This document shows, in pieces, positions 1-12,520 of a stretch of 64,000 nt of DNA (its first letter is position 1; each line of letters begins with the position of its first letter). The position numbers and the translations under genes were made by a program. The stretch is from Charina bottae (taxonomy: Eukaryota; Chordata; Lepidosauria; Squamata; Charinaidae): positions 83,772,921-83,836,920 of the forward strand of contig JALMGJ010000005.1 in NCBI GenBank assembly GCA_023362775.1. The letters are read 5' to 3'. The notes under the pieces are model-generated. The model saw only the letters and a list, made by a program, of their open reading frames with translations. It did not search any database and was not told where the DNA came from.

Positions 1-620
1 CTATATTTATTCAAGCAAACTGACAGCATCTATTCCTAAAGGCTGTCAGCCAAAGTAATGTTAAAAGCACAAATTACAATCTTCTCCACCTCTGTCGATT
101 AGGAAACATAGTGAAGAAAGCACAGTTGATATTATAGGACTGGAAAGTCAGTTAATCAAGCTAAAGGTGATAATTAGAACTGCAGAGAGCCATTAAAACA
201 GAGTATTCAGCTTCCTTTAATTAATAACAACCTGGAGTAATTGTAATTGGGATCGCAGGACCAGCAATTGAGATTACACCACCTCCTACACGGTAGTCCT
301 ATTAAAAATCATCACCCGCACACTATTAATTAAATAGAAGGCAATTGGCTTCTTAATGAGAGGTTTAGGTTCACATCTGGCACAGTCCTCAGCGTATCTC
401 GTGCAAAATGGAGGCGAGAAGAAAGGGGAGGTATCTGTTTTGGGAGCTGTGACCTGGCTAGGAATCTGTTGGACTTTTATCAGCCTCTGGGGTCCAACTC
501 CTGCTGCAGTCTTAAAATAGCGACGGCTCATTCCATCTGCTGCGTCCGTTAGCACAAGCGCCATCACCCTGGCCTTTCGGAGTCTTTGCCCTTCCTCTGC
601 CTTTAGCATTTAAAAAAAAT
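1..620. other. AT-rich unique DNA with many homeodomain-type motifs, possible enhancer
   Basis: No repeat or gene is recognised. The segment carries several TAATTA/TTAATTAA and ATTA/AATTG motifs (for example 216-260 and 326-350) at a density higher than in the surrounding sequence, with moderate complexity, as in vertebrate conserved non-coding elements. A 107-residue open frame on the minus strand (286-609) matches nothing I know. Confidence 0.35.
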
Positions 621-2249
621 GTGGAATGAGAACATGAAACCGTACGGTCAAGCAGCAGAGCAAGCGGCTCTCCTCCTGGGCTTATCCAACTGCGTGCCCT
701 TCCGCCTTTTTGTACCTTTCTTCCTAATTTCCCAGGAAGAGCATCCAGGCCACAAAAGCAAGAAATTGTGAAGGAGACGCAAGCGTGCCTGCTACTACGT
801 CAGGAATCGGGACCCAGATGCCCCAAAGCCAGAGAGCGGGTGCATCCCCAGTCTAAGGGAGACGCTTCGGACTGGCCTAGCCTTACTGCACCCAAAATAA
901 ACGGAGCCCCTAGACATAAAATGTCTTGATATGAACTTCAAGAAAAATACCATTTTTGGAACTCTGTTTGACACAAATCTAACAGAGGATTCCTTCCCCG
1001 GGGCTTATGCGAATGTTTCTACCTGTCTGCTGTACTTATGTATCTGTCTGAAACATAAATGATATCAAAACATTTCCTGATGTTTTTGTATCATCACAAC
1101 AGGTGTCATTAATGACTGGCCATGCTCTTCCACAGGAGACCCAGGTCCCTGAGGTCTTTCCCAAAATCTTGATTATTCTCACAGGATATCTGGGATGGGG
1201 GGGGGGAGGTAAAAAATGCAGCCCCAGGCTGACAAGCATCCCACCAGCATCCCTCGAGCCAGATTTTTCAGAGCTTGGTTTGGAATATTTTGGAATGGGG
1301 GGAGCCTACAGGCAAAATGGGAGCTCATTCCTTACCACCCTGAAATCTTCCTACTCCCCCCACTTTGGGAGTAGAGCTCTTGACATGCCATGTAAAGCCT
1401 GATGTGGCAGTCAAACAGACAGAAGGGGTACACTCAGAGGGGTGTCCATCCAGGGGGATGGGGGTCAAAAATGTCAAGATGGCAGCCACAACTGCACAAG
1501 CAAAGCCCCACCCCCTTTTAGACACCCTGCTCACATGGTCGTGGATGCCGTCTTGACTTTTTGACATCCCCCCATGGGACCCCTACACACACCAAAACTA
1601 TTCCCTCTTGACCTTTTATTGTATTATCTGTGATAAAAGGAAAGGCATGGAAGAAATTGTGAAAAACACAGCAGAGTTACAAATGCAAAGTGACCTCCCT
1701 GGATACTCATAACTTCCTTCAATGAAATGGGATGATTCAGATACAAGGCTATGAGAAAAACTGGGACTGGAAGCATCCAGTCTCACAAAATAACAGAAAG
1801 AGTCTTCTGTAATTTAAGTATTACTACATTGTGGTTAAAGCTTTCGGGAACTGAGCTGATGTTAGCAGATATATAAAGTAAAATAAAACTAGACAGAGCA
1901 AACTAAATTGAAGCAAAAAAAATCATCCAGACAGTGACAATTATGTATAAACAACACAGTAACCATTAACAAGATGGTTATATAATTGCATATATATCCT
2001 GGCATTTATAACTAATTAATTCCATCCCTCTTAAATGGAAAGGCTATTTTGGTCATCAAATCTATGCCGCTGCTCAATGTAGGAATACGAATTAAAATAT
2101 CATCAAGAGAAATTAGTTTTTAAAATCTATAATCTGATTTAAGCCTCAGAAATACAATAAATGCAAATTTATTTACTTAGGCAAAATAAATCAAATGCAC
2201 GGGTATAGGATAAAGGATACCTGACCTGGGAATAATGCCTGTGAAAAAA
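621..2249. other. Intergenic, nothing recognised
   Basis: Single-copy-looking DNA with short G and C runs (1197-1207). The open frames here are short and unlike any protein I know. I see no RNA gene. Confidence 0.5.
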
Positions 2250-2375
2250 GACTTGGAATCACAGAACGTAAGTTTAGACTTCTGAGATCATGCAGTCCAA
2301 ATCCTTGCCCAGAATCAATTACCACAGCATCCCAGAGAGATGACCATCCAACATCTGCTTAAATACCTTTAACTG
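2250..2375 (-). mobile_element. CR1 LINE 3' fragment
   Basis: The order GGAATCACAGAA, ATCATGCAGTCCAA, then ACAGCATCCCAGAGAGATGA and CATCCAACATCTGCTTAAA corresponds to a reversed CR1 3' end. Old and diverged. Confidence 0.5.
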
Positions 2376-2719
2376 TTTAAAGTTGCTTTGCAGGGGTTGT
2401 TCTTGATAAGTCCATGCTGGTTCCTGCTAAGCAATGCCTTCTTTTCTAAATGCTCACAATGGTATCAGCATCAAGCTAACCAGTTTGTACTTACCTGGGT
2501 CTTATTTCTTTCTCTTTGACAACAGGGACAAAGTTAATCAGCTCAACATGCGTTGAAGCCTCAGAGCATCAGGGGTGTGTGTGAGACCTGTATTAGTCTT
2601 GGATCAGCTCAGCTCTTGCATTCAAACTGGCTCTGCAGAGAGCTATGTTAGCACTTCTCGAGTACCTGAAGAAGCGCCATAGGGAAGGAGGTAATGTCCT
2701 GTTTTCTTATGTTCTAGAG

Positions 2720-2950
2720 TACAGGACATCGAATAATTGGACTTAAATCACAGAAGACAGATTCTAACTGAATGTTAGGAAAGATTTCCTAGTGCTTAGA
2801 GCAATTAAGGCAGTGAAACCAGTTATCCACTAAGATTATGAACTTCTTGCTAGATGTGTTCAGCAAAGCCATCCACCAGGGAAGCTTTAATTGGGATTTT
2901 TGAACTGAAAAGGAGGGGTTGGATTCTATGGATTAGGACTCTAGTCCCCC
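2720..2950 (+). mobile_element. CR1 LINE 3' fragment
   Basis: It contains TTAGGAAAGATTTCCTA and the near-terminal GGGGTTGGATTCTATGG, which parallel the well-known CR1 3' end (…GGGGGTTGGACTAGATGAC). Diverged; no coding potential. Confidence 0.55.
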
Positions 2951-4689
2951 CCAATCAACTTGCTGGATATAAACCTATTCAACTAAATAATATTGCAGTA
3001 AGAGAGGGCAGCCTTCGTATGTTGTACATTAACCTAATAGCGGGTCAGAATCATAAGACAACCGTTAGATGCTGAAGAGATTGAGAAGCTGAGGTCCCCA
3101 GAATTTATGCCCCCCAGAGAGCCTTGGGTGCAGCCAGAGATAGAATGGGGAAATTATTAACCCTATTAGATAGTTACATTAACTATATTAAAATGTAATT
3201 AAATGTAAATATCATGAAATTTAGTTCTTGCCCTGGCCCTGTCATCAAAAGCTAAATATGGTCCTATAGTGTATCCGTCATATAATGCAAGACAGACTAA
3301 ATTAGGCTAAATTGCCATCCAGGTGCTTAACACAGTTTCACATTGTGTGGAAAGTTCAGCTGGAAAAAACGAGATCTGGGCTTATTTGGAGAAAAAGAGC
3401 GAGCAAGTGCCAAGAAAGCCTCATGGACCCATGAATAAAGTCATGAGTGCTCAACCTCAACTCAGAGGCTACTTCTTACAAAGAGCAAAGCTTTGGGGTG
3501 ACCCACGATAGAGGAGAAAAGAGGGTGGACTCTGTGGCTATAAAAGAGTGGGAGAGAGAAGGCAGGCATTGTGGGTGAAAGAGATTGTGTTTTGACAGGG
3601 GTAATTTTGAATGAGAGAACTGTGAATTTGTGTTTTGGTTCTCAGTCCGCCCCTTTGCTTCCTATTCAGGTCCTTCCCTCTTAGAGCAGGAAAATATAGA
3701 TTTAAAGGAGAAAAATTGTGTTCCGTGGCTTGAACTCCACCTCTCAGCCAAATAAGCTCTTTGAGCAAGTACCGTATGTATTTCTGTGAAAAAGGTATTT
3801 TGTGACTGGCTGCAGAGAGATGTAAAAAGATACTGTGAAGAGAAGCAAATTGGAAGCTGCTTTAGGGTTAGGGTAAAACATTTTTGCTTATTCTTTTTTA
3901 AAGATTTTGATAGAAAAAAGAGGCATCAAAATAACATGAAGCAAGCCAAAAAGACATGAAGTACGAGTACAAATGAAGCCAGGCTGTTTTCACATAACAC
4001 ACTAAGCCACAAACTTGCCAACCACATTTCAATTTAATTTGTTGCGCAAACCCTGGCTGTTTGATTAACCCCATGTGTCATGCAAACTCAGAAAAATGGA
4101 TTAATTGGGTAAAACTTGCTTACTTCTTGTTAGGATAATGATACAATTATAACTGACTTAAATTCCATAAATGAAGTAGGACAACTGCTGTGAACAGTTT
4201 AGTCTGCAAGCCTCCTGACTCATCCCGCCTCCTACCTTCTCTCACCATCATGGCAAGGCAGGAGGGTTGGATAAAGACCGCTCAAAGTAGGATTCTTGGG
4301 TTATGACATACATACCACGAGATGATTCACATTTATTTTGTTTTACAGATTTTCTTCATGGGGAGAGAAAAATGGGTGTAGTGGGGGTTTTTTGGCTTGA
4401 AACTAAGGAGATAGGACGAGGCCCTCACTTACTGGCCAGTGGCTAGGGATTGGCCGAGACATCTCCACTCACCTTTTGCCAGACAAGGCATATTCTAATT
4501 GGCTGTCAGTTCTCAGTATAAAAGGACCTGTCACATCCCCATAACTAAAATGGCGGGAACAGTTCATTTACGCTCGGCTTCATTTCAATTCTGAAATTAG
4601 GTGACAGAATGGGTGGTGGGTTGGAAGCGTCCTTTGCTTTTCTTTGGCCAGTTATTGGAGACACGTTTGTGTTATCACAAGTTTTATTT
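2951..4689. other. Intergenic, nothing recognised
   Basis: A/T-moderate sequence between a CR1 fragment and a LINE tail. No gene, RNA or clear repeat seen. Confidence 0.5.
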
Positions 4690-4740
4690 CTTTATTCAAT
4701 TTATCACCGCCCAACTCCCTCAAGAGGGACTCCAAGTTTT
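4690..4740 (-). mobile_element. LINE tail fragment, minus orientation
   Basis: TTTATCACCGCCCAACTCCC and AAGAGGGACTCC match the reversed LINE tail seen at 40990 and 32360. Very short. Confidence 0.5.
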
Positions 4741-6861
4741 AATGTGTATTTCCTAAGGATTTTGCAAGTAATGATTTTAGTATCAGTTGTAGGCTTTTTG
4801 TTACTGCTGTTGGAGATTGTTTGCATGTTTATTATTATTTTAAATAGATTTATAGATATGCTGTTGCAGCCTCTATAGATTAATACATAGAAAAGCAATA
4901 TATAGGAATAAACCTGCACTCAAGAGATGTTATTCTTTTCTGATAAATTTTCTGTTACTTCACAGGGGACAAAACATTAGACAGTTCAGTACAGCTCCAA
5001 CTAACATATGCCATCACCATAGGTTATGTTAGAAACCATTTCACTTTCATAAGACAAGATTTACATATTGCATTGGTTTCAGAGGGGTTTAATATTAGGA
5101 CAATATGGATATAGCATATGCATACAGAGTAACTTGGTTCTATGGCAGATACAGATCCAGTTTACAAGTTCTCAATTTTCATGGGCACAAACTCATCAGT
5201 GAGTTTTAAACATTTTTATTGCACTAGTAGGAGCAAAGGACTCTGGAATTCAAGCAACATTGTCACTGCCTTTTTGTTTTAAACACCTTTCAGATCTTAA
5301 CAATCATACATGGTTTGTGCATTTTTCAAAAGAGAATTATCACCCAATTTTTTAAAAAACTTAGTAGGTTAAACAGCTGAGTTTTATTTGAAAAAATTGT
5401 GTATGGGTAAAAAAATTGCTCTGAATTTTGGATTATGGATTTGGAAGATGCACTTGTTCCAGCAGACATTACTTGGAAAAGATCATCCCTTCTACATGAG
5501 AGAAATTGCAACTTCAAGATGTTGCTTGCCATCTACCTTTTTTACACATAATTGTAATATATTTGGAATTATATTTACCTGTTATTAGAAAAAAGTGTTT
5601 AGGCAAATCAATAAAATTTTAAAATATATCAATCTGTGTAAGTAGTAAATTCAGGGTTCTTCTTATTTAGCACATTACTTTCAGTCTTTGAGCATTAAAT
5701 TTTGAAATGTACTTCTACAGCTATCAAGACTAGTGGCATGGGAATAAGAGCACTGGCTGCAGAGACCATGTGGACCTCTCAAACTACATATTTATTTGAA
5801 ATTTAGAATCATTATTTGTATATACAACAGCAAAGACAGATATTCAAACTCCAGGGAAGACTGTTGGAGCCTTGAAAATAAATGACTTGGAATGGAGCAA
5901 ACACATTCAAATCACTTTCCCCACTGTCTACGTCCACTCCAGAGAGCTAGAATGTCTTTCTGTCCTACCTTGGATACTTGGAGGGGTCTGTTCTGTTCAG
6001 AGCCTCCCTGTAACCGGAAGCCCCAGGGGGGCCCTCCACAGAGAGTTACAAGCACCTCTTCTTTGTCTTCGGCTCCCATCACCTCAGCACTCCTTTGTTG
6101 TGTGTGACAAATGTCCTTGCTGTAAAATAAATCTCCAGCTCTTAAGGGATGGTAGTTTGCGTGTCCATTGCTGCAAGTAGCATCTACCTTCTCCAGTCCC
6201 TCCCAGCATTTGATTTTCTCTGCCCCACCCCCATCCTTTTCCCAGGCACAGAAAGACCAGCACTGGATACTCTTCTCAATGTCCAGCTGCCGAGCAGACC
6301 ATTGCCAGGCGTTTGATACCCCTTTTGGTGAGACGCCAGAGTTATTTGCACATGTATCTTGTCAATCTCACTCTCTGTCCTCTCCACCTCCTGGCCTGAA
6401 ACAGATCCTGAACGTCTCACTGCAGACTCAGGGCTGAAAATAGCTAACCTCCTGTCTTTCCAGAGCTTTGTCTCATTCTTTTCCAGCTGGGGAGGATTTG
6501 ATTTAAGCGCTGCGATAAAACATGGAATTAAAAAAGCTCCTGAAAGTGTTCTCTGCTGTTATTTATTGCCCACATGAGAAATCTTCAAGATGTTTGTTTC
6601 ACCTCCATCAAAGCCACCTCTGTTTCTTGCAGTGAGTGGAATCAGATGGGAGGCAAATCTGGGCAACACCATTACAATGAATGGGACCTGTCAGTCATTT
6701 CAATAGGGCTTGGGAAGAAGACTTTCCCATTGGATTAGGCTCCACTGATTTTAAACTGCTAATGTAATCCTCAAGTATGGTTGTCTGGACTGCATGCCTC
6801 CATGAATAGTAATGTAGTGGTATTAATGCAACAACCCATGAACAAAGTAACAGGATGATTT
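4741..6861. other. Intergenic, nothing recognised
   Basis: No splice-bounded conserved reading frame. The longest frame (5872-6180, 102 residues) has no family signature and lacks gene-like context. Confidence 0.5.
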
Positions 6862-6925
6862 CCACTTCTGCGGTCATGTGGCTGGCATGACGCTCGCAGA
6901 ACACTGTTACCTACCCACCAAAGAA
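6862..6925 (-). mobile_element. Fragment of a Sauria SINE body
   Basis: About 60 bases match the middle of the SINE body (GGTCATGTGGCTGGCATGAC and ACTGTTACCTACCCACC), diverged and without head or tail. Probably an old remnant. Confidence 0.6.
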
Positions 6926-7260
6926 AATAGAGCTAACATGCTGGCAAACGATTTACACAACTCTGATCTGCCTTTTTTCCACCAATCCAAGTACGGCAAT
7001 GTAGGAGAAATGAGGCTCTGAGCCAAAAACACTTAAGACTATTCCCAGCAACATCTACAAGCCAATAAACAAACTAATCTGAACAGAGTAGACTGGAGAG
7101 TGAAGGGACGCTGGTGGAATCTAAATATTCGGAGAATGTGAAATTTCAATTGCTATGTACTTAGCTCTTTTGGAGAATATAACATTTGGGTTTCTCACAA
7201 TTTTGGTTTACTTTAAGAACCCTTTAATTGTGGATCCCAGTATTTGGTCCAGCACTGAGT

Positions 7261-7593
7261 AGTCAAGGTAAAGGTTTTCCCCTGCACAGTTGTGTCCGAC
7301 TCTAGGGGGTGGTGCTCATCTCCGTTTCTTAGCCGAAGAGCCAGCGCTGTCCGAAGACGCTTCTGTGGTCATGTGGCCGGGATGACGTGCGTGAAACGCT
7401 GTTACCATCCCACCAAAGTGATACCTATTTATCTACTTGCATTTTGCATGCTTTCGAATTGCTAGGTTGGCAAGAGCTGGGGTGAGTGCGGGAGCTCACT
7501 CCGTCACACGGCGCTTGGGTCTCGAACTGCTGAAGTTGCGACCTTCCGGTTGACAAGCCTGGCATCTTAACCACTGAGCCATCCCCCCCCCCC
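7261..7593 (-). mobile_element. Sauria SINE (tRNA-derived), minus orientation
   Basis: The copy shows the squamate SINE: a tRNA-like head, a body with conserved blocks such as ATGTGGCCGG and AGCCGAAGAGCCAGC, and a CTTTACC-type tail. The duplication AGCACTGAGT lies at 7251-7260 and 7594-7603. The head ends in a run of C. Confidence 0.92.
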
Positions 7594-7603
7594 AGCACTG
7601 AGT

Positions 7604-9063
7604 GCTGAGCACCAATCTCATGTAGTGAATCAAGCTGAAGAGTGATGAAGTTTAACTTCAAATTCCTAACCATTCCTAGGTGACCCTTGTTGGAATCCGG
7701 CAAATCAAGCATGCCTCATTAGCATATGGGTGATTGCTCTAGGAGGCAAACTCTGTGCTTCTAGAGGAAGCTGCTTGATGCCCCTCCCACTTCCTCTCTC
7801 TCTCTGATTCTTCCACCATCAAGGAGGAAGCAGCATGTGGCTTCTCCTCTCCATGGAGGGGCCATGTGCTAGGCCTCAAGCCCCTTTCTCTGTTGGGATT
7901 ATCAGGAGTCAACTCAGCATTGTCTCATAAGCATAACAGGAGGTCTTTCTAGTAAACACATCTCTACTGTGCTTGTGGGATGTTACCTGAGTCACCTGAT
8001 TTCCTCTTCATCTTCTTGAGTTTGGGGAATGAACATTCTCCATTACACTTTGAGCACACCTGCAAGCAGGAGGGCTGCACCATGCAGCTCTCGTCCATTC
8101 CATCTCGCTTGCACGCAGATCTACTATGAATCTACTCGTATCCAGATCTACTGCATAAATGTAAGCTATCTCTATTTTTCTTCATCTACCTAATGTGTGA
8201 AGACTGAATTTATTTCTGAACGCAATTAAGCTTAAAGTGCAACTTCCCTGCTGGTTCACGCTTCTACTCTGCAAGATTGTTGTTAGTCGCTTGGAGTTCT
8301 TTTATTAACCTTCAAGACTCCATTCTCCATTCTCCACGCAGCCTCTGGCAGCAAATAGGGCCAGAGGTATACAGTTTAGGGAACAGAAAGAAGAACTGAA
8401 ACCAATTTTCTACTGAAATGGCTGTAACTGGACAAAATAAATGTAAGAACTCTTGTACTTACTTTTTGTACCTGCAATGACTAAGCGTGTGTTTCTTTAT
8501 GTTGGGTGGGCTAAAAGTGTAAGAATAAGAACCTGAATCTCTCTAACGTGCTCACAGGCTGTGTTTTTAAACAATATTCCTTTTTCTGTGCACAAGTTTA
8601 CACAATGTTAAGCTCTGCTCCATTCACTGGTTCTAACAGGCCACTGAATGATCTTCAACCCTAAGCACTACTTATCAGTCTGTGATACGGAAGCAGTTGC
8701 TGGAGAGGCAATTTTTTGAAATGTTATTTGGAATAAGCCCCAGAGACATCATCTCCCCTTGAGACACAGCACAATAAAAAGAAAACTAAAAGAGATACAT
8801 CCTACAAGCTGCTTTATTGCTCATTGTGTGTGACTGAGTGATTATTTCTTGCTAGCAAGCAAAGGCACCTTCACATACTCTAAAAACTATATAAAGCAGT
8901 TTCAGGACTGGAGCGAGCAAGCAGAGTTTGGCAGGGGAATTTGCAAAATAGTTTAAAAGAGGGATCACTATGTTTTTTTCTCTACAACTGAGAGGGTATA
9001 TTATCTGAACCCAAGAATCTGCAAAAAGAATAAGTGAAAGCTCTTTGCAATGCTTGAAGAAAA
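7604..9063. other. Intergenic, possibly decayed LTR-type sequence
   Basis: The stretch 7700-8300 has a composition and word order that recall LTR elements (for example CATTAGCATATG near 7720), but I found no paired ends or target duplication. The remainder shows nothing. Confidence 0.3.
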
Positions 9064-9071
9064 CATTAGAG

Positions 9072-9437
9072 CAGGGCTTTCCAAAGTGCCGCCGCTGGCG
9101 ACACACCAGTGGTGGTGGCGGCGGCAGCGCAGCGGAGGGGCGCGCGCACATGGTGGCGGCGCGGGGGTGTGTGCGGCGGTGCGCGTGCGCACGGCAGCAG
9201 CACGGGGGGCGTGCAGCAGCGCACACGCGCACGGCAGCAGCACGGGGGCGTGCGGCGACGTGTGTGTGGACGGTGGTGGTAGCAGCGGCGGCAGCCTCCG
9301 CTAAAACGCGGAAGCACTGATCCCGCGCCACTGCCGCTGTGCACGCACGCGCCGCCGCTTCCGGGTGGTGTGGCGACACACCACGCTGTGTGTGGAGACA
9401 CACTTTTGTGTCGCCACACACAGTTTGGAATGCTCTG
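9072..9437. mobile_element. Non-autonomous hAT-type MITE with GC-rich CA/CGG interior
   Basis: Terminal repeats CAGGGCTTTCCAAA and its imperfect inverse TTTGGAATGCTCTG bound 366 bases. An 8-base duplication, CATTAGAG, lies at 9064-9071 and 9438-9445. The length of the duplication and the CAG...CTG ends indicate hAT. The interior is an irregular run of CAC, GCA and CGG repeats; long open frames there are repeat artefacts. Confidence 0.88.
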
Positions 9438-9445
9438 CATTAGAG

Positions 9446-10201
9446 GACTGGGAAAATGAGTGTCAGTAGCCATATTGTACTTCATCAATAAATACAAAGA
9501 TTTCTTAGACAGAAACCAATGCAGGAAATGACTCCCTGCAAGTAGGAAAACTGGAGGGAAAGGGCATAAAAGATGAGAGTGGTTGTCAAATAAATATTTG
9601 GAAGGTATTCTGGAACAATGGGAAATTCTGCTGAATCTAAGGCAAGAGAGAACGCAACTGCTTCCTATAACAGGGCAAAAGGTTAAGGCAGTTGACAATT
9701 CCTTATTATGAAGAACAGAAACAAATACCCTGGACTTGTGCTGTCTCTCAGAAGCATGGATACAAGAAAAGCACCCAACACTCATCAGATCCAACAAGAG
9801 TTATCTTTCCCTGCTTTGCCATGTGGGGATGAACGGTACACTCCGGAGTAACTACTATCACATCACCTTGGACTTTGAAGCTCTAGGAAGAAAATCAAGA
9901 ATTTGCAATAATCGATGGGGTTCTATCTGTCCTTCTAATTCATGGAAGAAGAGTAGAAAGAGAAAATACTGCAGGCAAACCACTGTTTACAAAAATAGTA
10001 TCAGTGAGAGATTTGGCATCTGAGACTATTTTATGTCTCTGGATGAAGGACTATAGATGGGAGACAGATTGCTTTTCTTAAGAACTGGGAAAATATATTT
10101 GGCCAAAGCATGGTAAACTTGATCAATAAGGCTTCAAACTGAAATCTGTAGGGAAGAAGATGACAACATGAAGGAAAGGATTTTAAACAAGAGGTTAGGC
10201 A
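9446..10201. other. Intergenic, possible decayed LINE
   Basis: A short frame at 9736-10023 begins MCCLSEAWIQ, faintly like an endonuclease domain of CR1-type LINEs (LSE.W), but the match is too weak to call. Confidence 0.3.
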
Positions 10202-10214
10202 CTGTAGGAGAAAG

Positions 10215-10547
10215 GTAAAGGTAAAAGTTCCCCCCGCACATTTGTGCAGTCGTGTCCGACTCTAGGGGCCGGTGCTCATCTCCGTTTGTTAGCCGAAGAG
10301 CCAGCGTTGTACGAAGACACTTCCACGGTCATGTGGCCGGCATGACACACGCGGAACGCTGTTACCTACCCACCGAAGTGGTACCTATTCATCTACTTGC
10401 ATTTGCATGCTTTCGAATTGCTAGGTTGGCAAGAGCTGGAGCTAGTGCGGGAGCTCACTCCGCACACAGGGCTAGGGATTCGAACCTCCGAACTTGCGAT
10501 CTTCAGATCAACCAGCCTGGTGTCTTACCCGCTGAGCCACCACGCCC
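10215..10547 (-). mobile_element. Sauria SINE, minus orientation
   Basis: Complete copy with B box (GGATTCGAACC on this strand), body and tail. The target duplication CTGTAGGAGAAAG is perfect at 10202-10214 and 10548-10560, so the insertion is fairly recent. Confidence 0.95.
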
Positions 10548-10560
10548 CTGTAGGAGAAAG

Positions 10561-11439
10561 TAAGAGACTAATTATAGTAGAACAAGCCACAATTTTTAAA
10601 AAATGAGGGAAAGCTGGTGCTTAAAGCTCATGTTGCTTGCTGTCCACATGGTAAATGTTCCAAATACAGAAAATAAACAAGGTTTGAACTTGAAATACAG
10701 GGTAAATATGACTTAATAGGAATAATAAAGACTTTATAGAATAACATGCATGATTAGAATATAGTTACAGCTTGTTCAAAACAAGGATGCAACTTGTTCA
10801 AAGGAGAACTATAGAAATAAGTTAAGGAAAACAAACAAATTAACAGTAATAAACAAGTAGGTAGGGGAAGAAAAGCAATACTGGCACTGGCCTGTACTAT
10901 TCATCACTCCAACAGACAGCCCGGGTTGCATGGTCTCATTGGATGGTGCCTCTTCCAAAGAGGAGAGAGAGAAACTGTTAGGTAAAGAGCCTGGGAGACT
11001 GGTTTGAGATTTTGCTGAAACCACCCTCCACTGCCTTGATTCTACAGTCTGACTCTGAAGATATGGCCTCCGATCCTTTCAAAGCATCAACAACACTGCT
11101 GAGAACCGAAGGGCAGAGAAACAAAAGGAAGAAACACAGCAACCACAGAACAGTTTGGATTATTACAACATGAGGTACATTTTTGTGATGAGGGATTCCT
11201 GGCATTATACCTCATGAGAACTGAGGAAATGTGTTTGGAAGGTGTTTTGGAAAACTAACCCAGAGGGTTTTAAATTGAATCCTCTGCGGGAAGGAGAAGG
11301 GAGCTCAGAAAACAGTGCAATACCACATATTGGAATGGGACTGATACACAGTAGTGATACACAGGATGTGGAGGCACCCAATAATGAGCATTAAAAACAG
11401 GAAGGAATAGGTCAAGTTATATTACTCAAGCTTTCCAGT
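10561..11439. other. Intergenic, nothing recognised
   Basis: Lies between a Sauria SINE and a CR1 fragment; it may be part of the same decayed CR1 copy, but no motif confirms this. Confidence 0.4.
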
Positions 11440-11960
11440 GACTCTATACAAATGCATGGAGTATGGGGAACAAGCAGGAAGAATTAGAAATCTTAATGCC
11501 GGAAGGCAGATATGATTTAATAGGCGTTCCTGAAACCTGGTGGGATGAAACTTATGAGTGGAATGTCAAGATTGAAGGGTACAACTTATTCAAAATAAAT
11601 AGACCAGACACAAGGAGGAGTGGTATTATATGTGAATCAAGTGCACACATGTGTACTGATCCAGGAATCTGAGCATCAGCATTTAGGTAAGAATATAAGG
11701 AAGGGAAACAACTATATTATAGTGGGGTGTACTATAGGCAGCTCAATGAGGCAGCATAAAATCTGCATACTGTATTGCTCCCTGGACCAGATTACAAAAT
11801 TTATAGGAGAAGAGACAGATTAATAAGAGAGACTTCAACTATCCCAACATCTTTTGGAAAACTAAGCCAAGACAGCAAAGTCCTCAGCATTTTTCAGTGA
11901 TCTTGCTGAACCTTTCAGTTTCTATAACATTGGAGGAAGTTTGCCCTCCTAGAGCTGATC
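11440..11960 (+). mobile_element. CR1 LINE fragment, endonuclease domain
   Basis: The frame reads GNKQEELEILMPEGRYDLIG, then VPETWWDETYEW and IEGYNLFKINRPD. This is the E-T-W-W-D motif of CR1 APE-type endonucleases (usually ITETWWDESHDW). Frameshifts follow, then a decayed GDFNYP-like stretch near 11830. Only the amino-terminal part of the LINE is present. Confidence 0.8.
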
Positions 11961-12035
11961 CTAACATTTAATTTAATTTATTTTATTATTTTATTTTATT
12001 TATTAGATTTAGATGCTGCCAACTCCAAAGCAAAT

Positions 12036-12071
<36 letters not shown>
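12036..12071 (+). repeat. (ATC)n microsatellite
   Basis: Twelve or so uninterrupted units between a LINE tail and an R4-like fragment. Confidence 0.95.
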
Positions 12072-12075
<4 letters not shown>

Positions 12076-12520
12076 TTTAGAATGAAAGTTTATTTCATTA
12101 GTGGCTGTAGCAAAATTACTCAGAGAACAAATAACAACATAATAGGGTTGCAAAAATTGTCCACTGGAAATGTATGTAGAAAATTTGGCTTTACTGTTTG
12201 CAAAAACTACTGGAACCATGTGCCTGAAAAGGTTTGGCACAATGAGATAAACATTTTGTGGGATTTTAAAATTCAAACTGATAGACAATTAGAACATAAT
12301 ACACTAGACATTACTGTTATAGAAATGAAGAAGGTGTAGATTATTGATGTGGCAGTACCTGGAGACAATCAAATTGACGAAAAACAACTGGAGAAACTAA
12401 CAAAATATTATAATTTACAAATTGAGGTTGAAAGGTTATGGCAAAAAAATTGTCATATCAATTGTAACTGGAGCTCTTGGATTGACCAAATATTAAGAAA
12501 TTACTGGATTTGAGAAATTT
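12072..12520 (+). mobile_element. C-terminal fragment of an R4-like LINE (restriction-like endonuclease)
   Basis: The frame reads CRKFGFTVCKNYWNHVPEKV, then ILWDFKIQTDRQLEH and DITVIEMKK, a stop, then IIDVAVPGDNQIDEK and a KYYNLQIEVERLW block. The spacing of the first D and the IID resembles the PD-(12)-D motif of restriction-like endonucleases in R4/R2-type LINEs; the usual Pro is replaced. An ATC microsatellite adjoins its 5' side. Confidence 0.55.

Noticed and set aside
286..609. Minus-strand frame of 107 codons with a mixed, protein-like composition
   Set aside because: No motif or splice context, and it overlaps the motif-dense AT-rich block; kept only as a possible non-coding element.
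7680..8300. LTR-like word order
   Set aside because: No TG...CA ends with matching target duplications could be located, so no element was called.
8852..9797. Open frames of 189 and 243 codons rich in Ala, Arg, Cys and His
   Set aside because: They run across the CA/CGG interior of a hAT MITE; the composition follows the repeat and the two frames overlap in different phases.
10252..10563. Frame of about 100 codons starting [20 protein letters not shown], seen again at 29274, 33041 and 40449
   Set aside because: Every copy coincides with a Sauria SINE. The recurrence is that of the repeat, not a gene family.
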